Assembly (NCBI GenBank): GCA_017528045.1
Contig: JAFXPG010000010.1
Location: 77,968 to 124,871 of the forward strand
Reading direction: 5' to 3'
Source: Alphaproteobacteria bacterium
GTDB taxonomy: Bacteria > Pseudomonadota > Alphaproteobacteria > Rs-D84
Length of the DNA: 46,904 nt
The notes under the pieces were generated by a model that made no database searches, was not told where the DNA came from, and worked only from the letters and a program-made list of their open reading frames with translations. Every line of letters begins with the position of its first letter. Positions within the stretch are counted from its first letter, which is position 1. Position numbers and translations under genes: made by a program. Below are positions 1 to 7,757 of the stretch, one piece after another.

Positions 1-689
1 AGATTTTTATATTTTTCGGAATTTTCTGGGCATCCACGTTCAGATAAATTAGCATAAATTTTCGCATCGTTTACATGTTCAGATTCATTGCAGGAATGAT
101 ATCTTGTATCCTTACAAATTAAACGTGGAAGTAATTCAGATTCAATTTTTCCACAAGTTGTCACAGGAACAAAATCAGGAATTCTGTTTTCTTGTACCAT
201 TTCATTATCTATATCCAATGCCTTTGCCATTTTTCTTTCACGGTTGGCCAACTGTATATATTTGTCTTTATTTTTTTCACAACCTTCTCTGGCTATTCTT
301 TCGTATATAGTTGCATTTCTGTCATGATCCCAAATATTTGTAGTATTTTCATCATTTAAAGTTTGTTTCAACAATTCTTCAACCGCTTCACAATTTATTT
401 CTGATAATTTTTTTACCTCTGGTTTTGGTTGTGGTTTTGGTTGTTCAAAGATTCTATCTACACAATTTTCAGAATATACTTTGTTTAATTGAGCAAGAAA
501 TTCTGGATTTGGCATAGGATTTGCAGCAGCTCTTATTATTTGATTTGATATATCTCTGCAATCACTTTTACTCATTGTTGCTGTTCTTAAATGTCCGGAA
601 CCATTTAAAGTATATCCTAACATTCCACCGACTAAGAACAATCCAACCAAACCAATTATTCCATATATATGATTTTTTGTATTTGACAT
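1..689 (-). CDS. Membrane-anchored hypothetical protein, C-terminus cut off by window edge
   Basis: The frame is open from an ATG at about 689 to the window edge with no stop, so at least 229 codons are present and the C-terminus is missing. A GGAGAGAG ribosome site sits just before the ATG. Residues about 7-27 form one hydrophobic helix (IYGIIGLVGLFLVGGMLGY), suggesting an N-terminal anchor or uncleaved signal. The rest is hydrophilic, with a PKPQPKP stretch near residue 90 and regularly spaced cysteines (for example SDCRD, SENCVD, INCEAVEE, REGCEK, TTCGK, LICKD, SCNES, RGCPEN), which suggests a disulfide-bonded periplasmic domain. It lies upstream of nothing visible and 22 bases before the lolD stop on the same strand, so it may be transcribed after lolCD. 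I do not recognise the family. Confidence 0.6.
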   Translation of the reverse strand, partial: MSNTKNHIYGIIGLVGLFLVGGMLGYTLNGSGHLRTATMSKSDCRDISNQIIRAAANPMPNPEFLAQLNKVYSENCVDRIFEQPKPQPKPEVKKLSEINCEAVEELLKQTLNDENTTNIWDHDRNATIYERIAREGCEKNKDKYIQLANRERKMAKALDIDNEMVQENRIPDFVPVTTCGKIESELLPRLICKDTRYHSCNESEHVNDAKIYANLSERGCPENSEKYKN

Positions 690-711
690 TTTTCTCTCTC
701 CTATTTTGTTA

Positions 712-1422
712 TTATTTTACTATACCATCTTTAATGGTAATAATTCTATTTGCTTTTTTTGCCAAATTCATATCATGTGTTACGAATAACATAGACATTT
801 TACTTTTATGAACCAAATCTAATAATAAATCAAAAACTACATTTGCATGTTCAGGATCCAAACTGCCTGTTGGTTCATCCGCTAATAAAATTTCAGGCGC
901 ATTTGCTAACGCACGTGCTATTGCAACACGTTGTTGTTCACCACCAGACATTTCAGATGGATAATGAGATGCACGATGTGCAACATTTGAAACTTTTAAT
1001 AATTTCATTGCACGTTCTGTTGCTTTGTCTTCATCCATGCCATTTGCCAACATTGGTAAAACAACATTTTCTAATGCAGTAAAATCAGATAATAAATTAT
1101 GTTTTTGATAAACAAAACCTATTTTTTGACGACGCAACATAGTACGTGTTTCTTCATTAATTTTATCTGTTGGTAAACCATTGATAAAAATATCCCCACC
1201 AGTTGGTTTATCTAGTAACCCAACACATTGTAATAAAGTAGATTTTCCAGAACCACTTTGTCCAACCAAAGCGATTATTTCTCCACGATATAAATCAAAA
1301 CCACCACCGCGTAATATTTTCAAAGGTTGTCCACCTTCTACAAAAGTTTTCTTAATATCTTTCACAGACATCACTGTGTCTTTTCTGGATATTTTTGATA
1401 AAGAATTTAATATACTTGCCAT
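712..1422 (-). CDS. lolD: Lipoprotein-releasing ABC transporter ATPase LolD
   Basis: This is the cytoplasmic ATPase of the Lol system, which extracts outer-membrane lipoproteins from the inner membrane and hands them to LolA. Visible motifs are Walker A GQSGSGKS (about residues 54-61), the signature [15 protein letters not shown] (about 158-172) and Walker [13 protein letters not shown] directly after it. The length of 236 residues is usual for LolD/MacB-type ATPases. It follows the permease gene by only 8 bases, so the two are co-transcribed. An internal Met at about residue 18 is an alternative start, since family members often begin close to the VKDIKKTF strand. The pairing with a LolC/E-type permease separates it from MacB or FtsE. 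Confidence 0.93.
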   Translation of the reverse strand: MASILNSLSKISRKDTVMSVKDIKKTFVEGGQPLKILRGGGFDLYRGEIIALVGQSGSGKSTLLQCVGLLDKPTGGDIFINGLPTDKINEETRTMLRRQKIGFVYQKHNLLSDFTALENVVLPMLANGMDEDKATERAMKLLKVSNVAHRASHYPSEMSGGEQQRVAIARALANAPEILLADEPTGSLDPEHANVVFDLLLDLVHKSKMSMLFVTHDMNLAKKANRIITIKDGIVK

Positions 1423-1430
1423 GGTTTTAC

Positions 1431-2687
1431 CTATTCATTTCTTAATGTTTCAACAGGATCTGTATTTGATGCTTTCCATGCAGGATATAAAGTTGCCAAG
1501 AAAGCCAAAGCAATCGCTATTACTGCAATACTGATAACTGAAGAAGGAACCAATTTAGATGGTAATTCAGATAAAGAATACAATTCCGCAGGAAACAAAT
1601 CGCGTCCTGTAATAAATTGGAAAAACTTTCTTATTGGTTCAATATAAATTGCCATGACAACCCCTAATAATGTTCCTAGACCCGCACCAATAATCCCAAT
1701 AGTTGTTCCTGATAAAATAAATATTTTCATCATAGATTTACGTGATACACCAAAAGTACGCAATACTGCAATATCTTTGTTTTTATCTTTCACCAACATA
1801 ACAAGAGATGAAATTATATTAAAAGCAGCAACTATAACTATTAATAATAAAATTAAAAACATAACACTGGATTCAACTTGCAACGCACCAACAAAACCAC
1901 GATTTAAGTCACGCCAATCACGAACAATAAATCCATCAGGTAACAAATTATCCAGTGCACGAACAACTGTTTCACTTTGTTCTGCATCTGTTAAAAACAA
2001 ATCTATGTGTGTAACACTGTTGTCTATATTCAAATATTTTTGTGCTGTTGATAAAGGCATAAATATATAACCAGAATCATATTCATACATTCCCATAAAG
2101 AAAGAAGACACAACTGGATAAGACATTATTCTTGGCATCGTTCCAAATGGGGTTGCAGTACCACCATTAGCAGAAATCAACGAAATTTTATCATCTTTTG
2201 TGACACGCAAAGAACGAGATAAAGACGATCCAACTATCAATTCCCCATCTTGAACTTTATCTAAACTTTTGCCATAAATTTTTGTTCCTGTTTTCGTCTT
2301 AGCTATCAAATCAGGCATACGAATACCACGAACAATTGCCCCAGAATTATTCCCATTTGCCGACGCCATTATTTGACCTTCTGCAATAGGAACTATGGAA
2401 GTTGCGTATTTTTCAACAACTTTATTTTGACGCATTTTATCAATTAAGAAATCATAATCTGAAATCGTACCAGCTTGATGATAAACAACAACATGTCCAT
2501 TCATACCAATAATTCTGGACAATAAAGTTTCATGAAAACCACCCATAACAGACATAACAACTATTAAAGTTGCAACACCTAATGTGATTCCTATCAAAGA
2601 AACCCAAGAAACAACAGAACCAAAACCACGTTTTTTGGCCCACATATATCTGAAAGCAATTTTCTTTTCTAATTTTGAAAACAACAT
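1431..2687 (-). CDS. lolC: Lipoprotein-releasing permease, LolC/LolE type
   Basis: This inner-membrane permease partners LolD in lipoprotein release. The N-terminus has the family pattern (KKIAFRYMWAKKRGFGSVVS) followed by a first membrane helix (about 27-48). A large periplasmic domain runs from about 50 to 265, and three more helices (about 270-300, 318-345 and 380-400) form the FtsX-like region. The C-terminus YPAWKASNTDPVETLRNE is the typical FtsX/LolC ending. Its 418 residues match the family. Only one permease gene lies next to lolD, as in many alphaproteobacteria where one LolC/E hybrid works as a homodimer; a second copy elsewhere cannot be excluded. It begins 9 bases after the upstream secretin gene, in the same orientation. 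Confidence 0.93.
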   Translation of the reverse strand: MLFSKLEKKIAFRYMWAKKRGFGSVVSWVSLIGITLGVATLIVVMSVMGGFHETLLSRIIGMNGHVVVYHQAGTISDYDFLIDKMRQNKVVEKYATSIVPIAEGQIMASANGNNSGAIVRGIRMPDLIAKTKTGTKIYGKSLDKVQDGELIVGSSLSRSLRVTKDDKISLISANGGTATPFGTMPRIMSYPVVSSFFMGMYEYDSGYIFMPLSTAQKYLNIDNSVTHIDLFLTDAEQSETVVRALDNLLPDGFIVRDWRDLNRGFVGALQVESSVMFLILLLIVIVAAFNIISSLVMLVKDKNKDIAVLRTFGVSRKSMMKIFILSGTTIGIIGAGLGTLLGVVMAIYIEPIRKFFQFITGRDLFPAELYSLSELPSKLVPSSVISIAVIAIALAFLATLYPAWKASNTDPVETLRNE

Positions 2688-2695
2688 TTTTTATC

Positions 2696-4030
2696 CTATT
2701 GATTCAGAAAATCTCTTAATTCATCACCAGACAAAGGTTTCATTTCATCAACCCCTGATTTAGCATCTATAATAGATATTAAACGAGGACTAATAAACAC
2801 CACCAATTCAGCAAATGGACTGATTAATGTTTCTGGTGTTGTAACAAAAGAGTGTGTTGGTATACCAACAATTACATAATTTTCACCGATATTTGTTGGA
2901 ATTGTAAAAGATGATAATTCACCATTAGTTGTGCTTAAAACTATTTTTGCATCAATTTTTTTATAACCACCATAATCACCATAAACACCTGTTGCACTGA
3001 CAATCAAATCTGTTTCTAATCTGTCTTCTTTTCCACATTGTCCAATATCAAATCTTGATTGCCAACCATTTGGTATAGCAAAAGTACCCTGAGATACCAA
3101 TACCGCATTTGCTTGTTGTGAAATAAATTCTTGTAATGTTTTTGTATTTATTTCAGGACTTACAACCAAAGCACGTCCAACAACACCAGGTACAGACATA
3201 TGAATATTATTTTCACCAAACGCAGGCAACATATTCATCCAAACAATAGGATTATCTGTTTTTGGATATACACGATATACATCCATATCCCAAGCCAACA
3301 CATATTTTTTAGAAGAAACATCAGCTAACAATCTAGACACTTCTTTTTCAGTTTGATAATCACCTTCGAAAACCAATGTTTTTTCTTGCCAGTTAACTAA
3401 CAAATTACGGATATCTGCACCACGCAAAGCATCTAATATTGCCATTATTATAGTTTCATCTTTTGGTAATTTTATCATCCATTTACCACGACCAGTTAAA
3501 TGAATTTCACCAAAATCAGCATCATAAGAATAATAAACATGACCTAATTTTGCCATCAATTCAACAGCATCTGTCAAAGAACTTGTTTTTATAGAACCAG
3601 TTATTTTTTCAAAAGTAGCCTGGTCTTCTATTATTGAAATATCTGTATCTGCAAGTAATTTGTTCAAAGCATCTTTAACATACATTTTTTTAAATTCAAA
3701 ATCAGACACTTTTAAATCTGGTAACTTATCACCTGTATTTAAACGAACTATTTCTATTTTTTGTTCTGGTACAACAGAAACCACACTTTGATTATTCCAA
3801 TCAACAGTACATCTTTTTGGTAAATCCAAAGAAAAATGTTGTGCCGTATCAGTTGTCAAAGCAGCTTTCTTAGGAAAGATAGGAACACTGTTTTCATCTA
3901 TAACGATATTTTCTGTAACATTAACAACATCATACATTTGATCATTGTTTTTATTTACACAACCATTTAACAAAACAGAACAAATTCCTACAAACAATAA
4001 CATATTGTTTTTTGCTTTATTTTGTATCAT
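2696..4030 (-). CDS. pilN: Type IVb pilus secretin-like lipoprotein (PilN of R64 type)
   Basis: A probable outer-membrane secretin for a type IVb pilus or related secretion system. The N-terminus is a lipoprotein signal with lipobox LNGC (Cys about 24). A small N-domain like the STN/N0 fold follows (about 105-215, including DALNKLLADTDISIIEDQA and SLTDAVELMAKLG). The C-terminal half (about 235-425) is the secretin part, ending in FAELVVFISPRLI, where secretins carry a similar hydrophobic/Pro-Arg motif. Its 444 residues are somewhat short for R64 PilN (about 560). The rest of the pilus set (PilO, P, Q, R) lies at 26.9-31.5 kb, so the secretin gene is separated from its partners. A GspD-like protein of another pathway is the alternative. 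Confidence 0.7.
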   Translation of the reverse strand: MIQNKAKNNMLLFVGICSVLLNGCVNKNNDQMYDVVNVTENIVIDENSVPIFPKKAALTTDTAQHFSLDLPKRCTVDWNNQSVVSVVPEQKIEIVRLNTGDKLPDLKVSDFEFKKMYVKDALNKLLADTDISIIEDQATFEKITGSIKTSSLTDAVELMAKLGHVYYSYDADFGEIHLTGRGKWMIKLPKDETIIMAILDALRGADIRNLLVNWQEKTLVFEGDYQTEKEVSRLLADVSSKKYVLAWDMDVYRVYPKTDNPIVWMNMLPAFGENNIHMSVPGVVGRALVVSPEINTKTLQEFISQQANAVLVSQGTFAIPNGWQSRFDIGQCGKEDRLETDLIVSATGVYGDYGGYKKIDAKIVLSTTNGELSSFTIPTNIGENYVIVGIPTHSFVTTPETLISPFAELVVFISPRLISIIDAKSGVDEMKPLSGDELRDFLNQ

Positions 4031-4065
4031 TTTCTTTCCTTTTTAATCATTCTGTTATATTTATA

Positions 4066-4389
4066 CTAAATATTCATAATTTTTTCAAATTCTTCTAATG
4101 TCATTTCATATATAGGCTTTTGATTAGGTGTAACCAAATCTTTCACTTTTTCAAATTGTTTTTCAAATAAATTCATCGCAGATAAAATTTCAGGTGTAAG
4201 ATTTGCACCAGATTTTTTTAATCTGTTACCATATTCCATAATATATTCTAAAACATCAGCGGCAAAGAAACGACCTACATAATTTTCCATTGAAATTCCG
4301 CCTTTTTCTACACAAATTGCAGATAAAACCTTTAGCATTTCATTATAAAAATTCGCTAATTTTATGTAATTTTGTACACTTAAAGCCAT
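4066..4389 (-). CDS. Small hypothetical protein
   Basis: A 107-residue, mostly helical soluble protein with no signal peptide or membrane helix. The start at 4389 is supported by an AGGGAAA ribosome site about 8 bases upstream. Features include a run of helices (LANFYNEMLKVLSAICVEKG, FFAADVLEYIMEYGNRLKK, EILSAMNLFEKQFEKVKDL) and an acidic C-terminus (MTLEEFEKIMNI). It precedes the secretin gene by 36 bases on the same strand and is probably in the secretin-lolCD transcript. It is divergent from the lipoprotein gene at 4465. I do not recognise the family, and the position offers no firm functional clue. Confidence 0.6.
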   Translation of the reverse strand: MALSVQNYIKLANFYNEMLKVLSAICVEKGGISMENYVGRFFAADVLEYIMEYGNRLKKSGANLTPEILSAMNLFEKQFEKVKDLVTPNQKPIYEMTLEEFEKIMNI

Positions 4390-4427
4390 AATATTTTCCC
4401 TATCCTTTTTTTATATTATAAAAACTA

Positions 4428-4456
4428 TTGCCCCACAAACGCAATTAAATTATAAT
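4428..4456 (+). promoter_or_regulatory. Sigma70-type promoter of the 4465 lipoprotein gene, probably leaderless mRNA
   Basis: TTGCCC at 4428-4433 and TATAAT at 4451-4456 are separated by 17 bases. The ATG begins only 8 bases after the -10 box, exactly where transcription should start, and no ribosome site fits between. The message is therefore probably leaderless. Confidence 0.6.
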
Positions 4457-4464
4457 ATAAAATT

Positions 4465-4845
4465 ATGAAGATGAAAATTTTGTTTTTATTGATTGCCTTA
4501 AGTGCATGTGCATCTGCAAATCGCGGATCAATTGATGATGCTACCATATTAAATTGGGAAAATGATGCTGTTACCACCGAACAATTTGTTCGTGACCATA
4601 AATCTTGTCTGGGAATAAAAGACAATAATTATATTCCACGTTCCAGAATAGCTAAATTATTAGCACCAAACCAAAGTGCACAAATGCCAGATTGGGACGG
4701 TTTATGGGTAACATTCCAATCTAACGAATATAAAGATGTTGGTCAGCGTGCTTTGTTATCTGTTCCACCCAACACGGCTTCAAAAACCACAGGGTATTAC
4801 AGAAAATGTATGTTAAGACGTGGTTATTTATTGCGTGCAAAATAA
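4465..4845 (+). CDS. Small predicted lipoprotein
   Basis: 126 residues beginning with a very short lipoprotein signal, MKMKILFLLIALSAC, where the lipobox LSAC places the lipidated Cys at about residue 15. The mature part has two more cysteines (SCLGIKDN and RKCMLRRG), a QFVRDHKSCLG helix and a tryptophan-rich middle (MPDWDGLWVTFQS). The pattern resembles small alphaproteobacterial lipoproteins of unknown role, and I cannot name a family. It precedes ftsQ by about 50 bases on the same strand but ftsQ appears to have its own promoter. Being lipidated, it would be a client of the LolCD system encoded nearby. Confidence 0.65.
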   Translation: MKMKILFLLIALSACASANRGSIDDATILNWENDAVTTEQFVRDHKSCLGIKDNNYIPRSRIAKLLAPNQSAQMPDWDGLWVTFQSNEYKDVGQRALLSVPPNTASKTTGYYRKCMLRRGYLLRAK

Positions 4846-4859
4846 TTATCATTGTGTTG

Positions 4860-4888
4860 TTGGTTATTTAATAAAATTATGATATAAT
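4860..4888 (+). promoter_or_regulatory. Sigma70-type promoter in front of ftsQ
   Basis: TTGGTT at about 4860-4865 and TATAAT at 4883-4888 with 17-base spacing. The ftsQ ATG at 4896 lies 7 bases after the -10 box, at the expected transcription start. The AAGG in front of it directly touches the ATG, too close to serve as a ribosome site. This suggests a second leaderless message. Confidence 0.55.
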
Positions 4889-4895
4889 TACAAGG

Positions 4896-5585
4896 ATGAA
4901 AAAATCTATATTCTTTTGGCTGTACTTTGTTATATCCATTGTTTTGGCTGTGTATTTTGCATCTCGTATAATAACCAGTCAAATGGGACGTGGACCTGTA
5001 TCTAATGTAAAACAAATAGAAATTATAACAAACAGCAAAGATACTGATATTGAACCTATTAAAATAGCCATAGGTGTCACCAAAGGTACAAACATAAAAT
5101 CATTAGATTTATATAATATAAACCACCGTGTTATGTCTGTACCTGGTATAAAAAAATCATCAACACGCAGATTACCAAATGGTAATTTAATTATAAAAAC
5201 AGAAAAACATGATATTGTTGCTATGTGGACAGATGGTTCTTTATACTATCCTTTGTCTGTTGATGGAACAAAAATAGATACTCCAACAGAAACCCCTGAT
5301 AAAAACACTTTGGTATTTAGTGGTGAATTACCAAATAATTTAAAAGAAATAATATCCAATGTGTCCCCTTTATCGGAATATATTGAATATTTAGATATGG
5401 TTGAATCAAGACGCTGGAATATTCACACAACAAACGGAACAACAATATATTTACCAGAAAACAATGTATCTGTGGCTGTTAATAAAATAAGCGTTTTAAA
5501 TCAAACACATAAATTATTATCTCGCGAATTAGATGTAATTGATATGCGAGATAATGCCAGAATTTTAGTTAAAACAAGAAAATGA
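4896..5585 (+). CDS. ftsQ: Cell division protein FtsQ
   Basis: FtsQ is the bitopic membrane protein linking early and late divisome components. Residues about 6-25 form the single membrane helix. A POTRA-like domain follows (about 55-115: IKIAIGVTKGTNIKSLDLYN, VPGIKKSSTRRLPNGNLIIKT). The C-terminal beta domain contains two signatures of the family, ESRRWNIHTTNGTTIYLPE (compare RRWDL..NG..V.LPE) and LDVIDMRDNARILVK (compare D.R..DR..V). Its 229 residues are on the short side. The stop overlaps the ftsA start by ATGA, so the two are translationally coupled, as in the usual ftsQ-ftsA order. No mur or ddl genes precede it and no ftsZ follows within the window. Confidence 0.85.
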   Translation: MKKSIFFWLYFVISIVLAVYFASRIITSQMGRGPVSNVKQIEIITNSKDTDIEPIKIAIGVTKGTNIKSLDLYNINHRVMSVPGIKKSSTRRLPNGNLIIKTEKHDIVAMWTDGSLYYPLSVDGTKIDTPTETPDKNTLVFSGELPNNLKEIISNVSPLSEYIEYLDMVESRRWNIHTTNGTTIYLPENNVSVAVNKISVLNQTHKLLSRELDVIDMRDNARILVKTRK

Positions 5586-7366
5586 ATCTTTATAATTCAT
5601 CATTTTTATGTTTAGATATTGGAACATATGGTGTTCGTGGGATAGCACACAATATTCACAATGCTAAAATTGTTAATTCAGCAACATATTTTGTAAAAAA
5701 TACAAATACTATATTTGCATTAAAAAGTGTTATTGACGAATTAGAACACCAATTAAAAACAAATTTTAATTCTGCTTTTGTCACCGGAAATTTTGGTGAT
5801 TCTGACTTTCAAACTTTTTCTGATACTATATCATGGAATAATGAACACAAAATAACAGAAATAGATTTACATCATCAAACTGCAAAAATTTCCACACAAG
5901 ACGGATTTTTTGCAATGCATATTATTCCAGTATTTTATTCAACACCAAAAATAAAAAATATCGGAAATACACCAATAGGTCATATTGATACACAGCTAAA
6001 ATCAATATTCAGCATAATATCATATGAAGAAGAACGAATTAAATACATATCTGATATAATGCGCAGATCTCACATACAATGTGCAGGTTTTTTTGATTCT
6101 GCGTTTTTACAAAATGCGATATTAAGGAAACCTAAAGAAAAAGTTTTATTCCTAGATTTAGGAAATGAATTTACAACAGTATCAATATGGACTGATCGTG
6201 GACCATTATATTTTAACAAAATAAAATTTGGCCAAAACGATATCACAAAAGAATTGATGCACGAATTAAATATAGGACAATCTGATGCAGACACATTAAA
6301 AATATCTGTTGCTAATGCATTGCCTAATGAAATGGACAGATTTACCCCAGCAGATTCATCAGAAAAATTTTCTAATTTTTCTCGCGCTGACATAAATGAT
6401 GTTTTTATACCAACTTTATCTAAATTAATAAATACGGTTATACAAGAATCTGATAAATATATTCAACAATATAAACCTGAAAAAATCATTTTATCTGGTG
6501 GTGGCACATCTATCGAAAACATAAATACTTTCATAGAACACGCTTTCGGTTTACCAGTAGAAAATCAAACTGATGGTGCATCTGTAAATGCCTTATCTGA
6601 ATATATATGGCAAAGTCATTTATCTGAAAGAAATGCTTATTTAGAAAGACAAACTAAATTTAAAAATTATTTTGATAAATTTATAAATATTTTTCACAGA
6701 AAGAAAAAAGTAAAAAAACATAAATTTATACCGATAATGCCAAGTACTTTATGTTTTAATATGAATGATTACACAACATATACAATGTTTGCATCTGCTG
6801 GAATTTCAATGATTCATGTTGATATAATGGATGGTTTTTATGTTGATAGAATTGCCGGCGGAATAAAAGATTTGGCAAACATACGTTCAAAAACAAAAGC
6901 ACATTTGCATGTTCATTTAATGACAGAAAGTCCTTCTGTTTGGGCAACAGATGCGATAAATGCTGGGGCTGATACAGTTATAATATCAACAAATACATCT
7001 GGGGTTCACGATGCTATAAATATAATAAAAAATGCTGGTAAAAGATGTGGTATTGCTATAAACCCTGATTCAAATATAGATATCATTGTTCCTGTATTAA
7101 AACAATTAGATGAAGTTATGGTTATGGCAGTAAAGCCAGGTGCAGCGGGACAAGAATTTGATGATACAATTTTACACAAAATACAAATGTTAAATCACAC
7201 ACGAAAAAAACATGGTTTAAAATACATAATCAGTGTAGATGGTGGTATTAACCCTGAAACTGCAAAATTATGTTGGAATGCTGGCGCAGATTTATTAGTA
7301 AGTGGCTCTTATCTTGCAAAATCTAGTGATTTTCCTTTGGCTGTACAAAGTTTATTGAAGCACTAG
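5582..7366 (+). CDS. ftsA: FtsA fused to ribulose-phosphate 3-epimerase (Rpe) domain
   Basis: One uninterrupted 594-residue frame holds two proteins. Residues 1 to about 376 are FtsA, the actin-like divisome protein that tethers FtsZ to the membrane: LDIGT near the N-terminus, phosphate-2-like LFLDLGNEFTTVSIW, adenosine motif LSGGGTSI, and an amphipathic basic helix (KFKNYFDKFINIFHRKKK) like the usual FtsA C-terminal membrane-targeting helix. Residues about 380-594 match ribulose-5-phosphate 3-epimerase: IMPSTLCF, IHVDIMDGFYV (metal and catalytic Asp), HVHLM, MAVKPGAAGQEF, ISVDGGI (second catalytic Asp) and SGSYLA. Both parts have normal family length. No convincing ribosome site precedes the internal Met of the epimerase part. 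The start overlaps the ftsQ stop, and the last 15 bases overlap convergent tsaE. Confidence 0.87.
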   Translation: MNLYNSSFLCLDIGTYGVRGIAHNIHNAKIVNSATYFVKNTNTIFALKSVIDELEHQLKTNFNSAFVTGNFGDSDFQTFSDTISWNNEHKITEIDLHHQTAKISTQDGFFAMHIIPVFYSTPKIKNIGNTPIGHIDTQLKSIFSIISYEEERIKYISDIMRRSHIQCAGFFDSAFLQNAILRKPKEKVLFLDLGNEFTTVSIWTDRGPLYFNKIKFGQNDITKELMHELNIGQSDADTLKISVANALPNEMDRFTPADSSEKFSNFSRADINDVFIPTLSKLINTVIQESDKYIQQYKPEKIILSGGGTSIENINTFIEHAFGLPVENQTDGASVNALSEYIWQSHLSERNAYLERQTKFKNYFDKFINIFHRKKKVKKHKFIPIMPSTLCFNMNDYTTYTMFASAGISMIHVDIMDGFYVDRIAGGIKDLANIRSKTKAHLHVHLMTESPSVWATDAINAGADTVIISTNTSGVHDAINIIKNAGKRCGIAINPDSNIDIIVPVLKQLDEVMVMAVKPGAAGQEFDDTILHKIQMLNHTRKKHGLKYIISVDGGINPETAKLCWNAGADLLVSGSYLAKSSDFPLAVQSLLKH

Positions 7367-7756
7367 TTTACGACCTTCGCCAAATTCAGTTATATAAATA
7401 TGGATTGTGTTGTTTGGTAAAATATCTTTTGCAATATCAGGCCATTCTATTAATGTAATATCATTATCTATTGCATAAGGTAAACCTATTTCTTCTAATT
7501 CAGAAACATCACCTATTCTGTATAAATCAAAATGTGATATACCATCATAATTTTGAACCAAAGTAAAAGTAGGACTTGGCACAACAGTATCTTCACCACG
7601 TAAAGTCTTTATTATTGTTCTTGCTATTTCTGATTTGCCCATACCCAAATCACCATGCAAAGCAACAGTTACAGGTGCACGCAAAGTTTTTGCAAAATCA
7701 CGCGCAAATTGTCTTGTTTCTTCCAGATTATTTAACATAAAAGTTTTTTCATTCAT
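7352..7756 (-). CDS. tsaE: tRNA threonylcarbamoyladenosine biosynthesis ATPase TsaE
   Basis: TsaE is the ATPase that works with TsaB, TsaD and TsaC to make t6A37 in ANN-decoding tRNAs. Visible motifs are the P-loop HGDLGMGKSEIAR (about residues 34-46), SPTFTLVQNY, HFDLYRI and LIEWPD, all typical of the family. Its 134 residues are slightly short of the usual 150-160. It starts 1 base after the uvrB stop and is probably co-transcribed with it. Its 3' end overlaps convergent ftsA-rpe by 15 bases. tRNA-Met and tRNA-Thr in this window would both be t6A substrates. Confidence 0.92.
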   Translation of the reverse strand: MNEKTFMLNNLEETRQFARDFAKTLRAPVTVALHGDLGMGKSEIARTIIKTLRGEDTVVPSPTFTLVQNYDGISHFDLYRIGDVSELEEIGLPYAIDNDITLIEWPDIAKDILPNNTIHIYITEFGEGRKLVLQ

Positions 7757-7757
7757 T

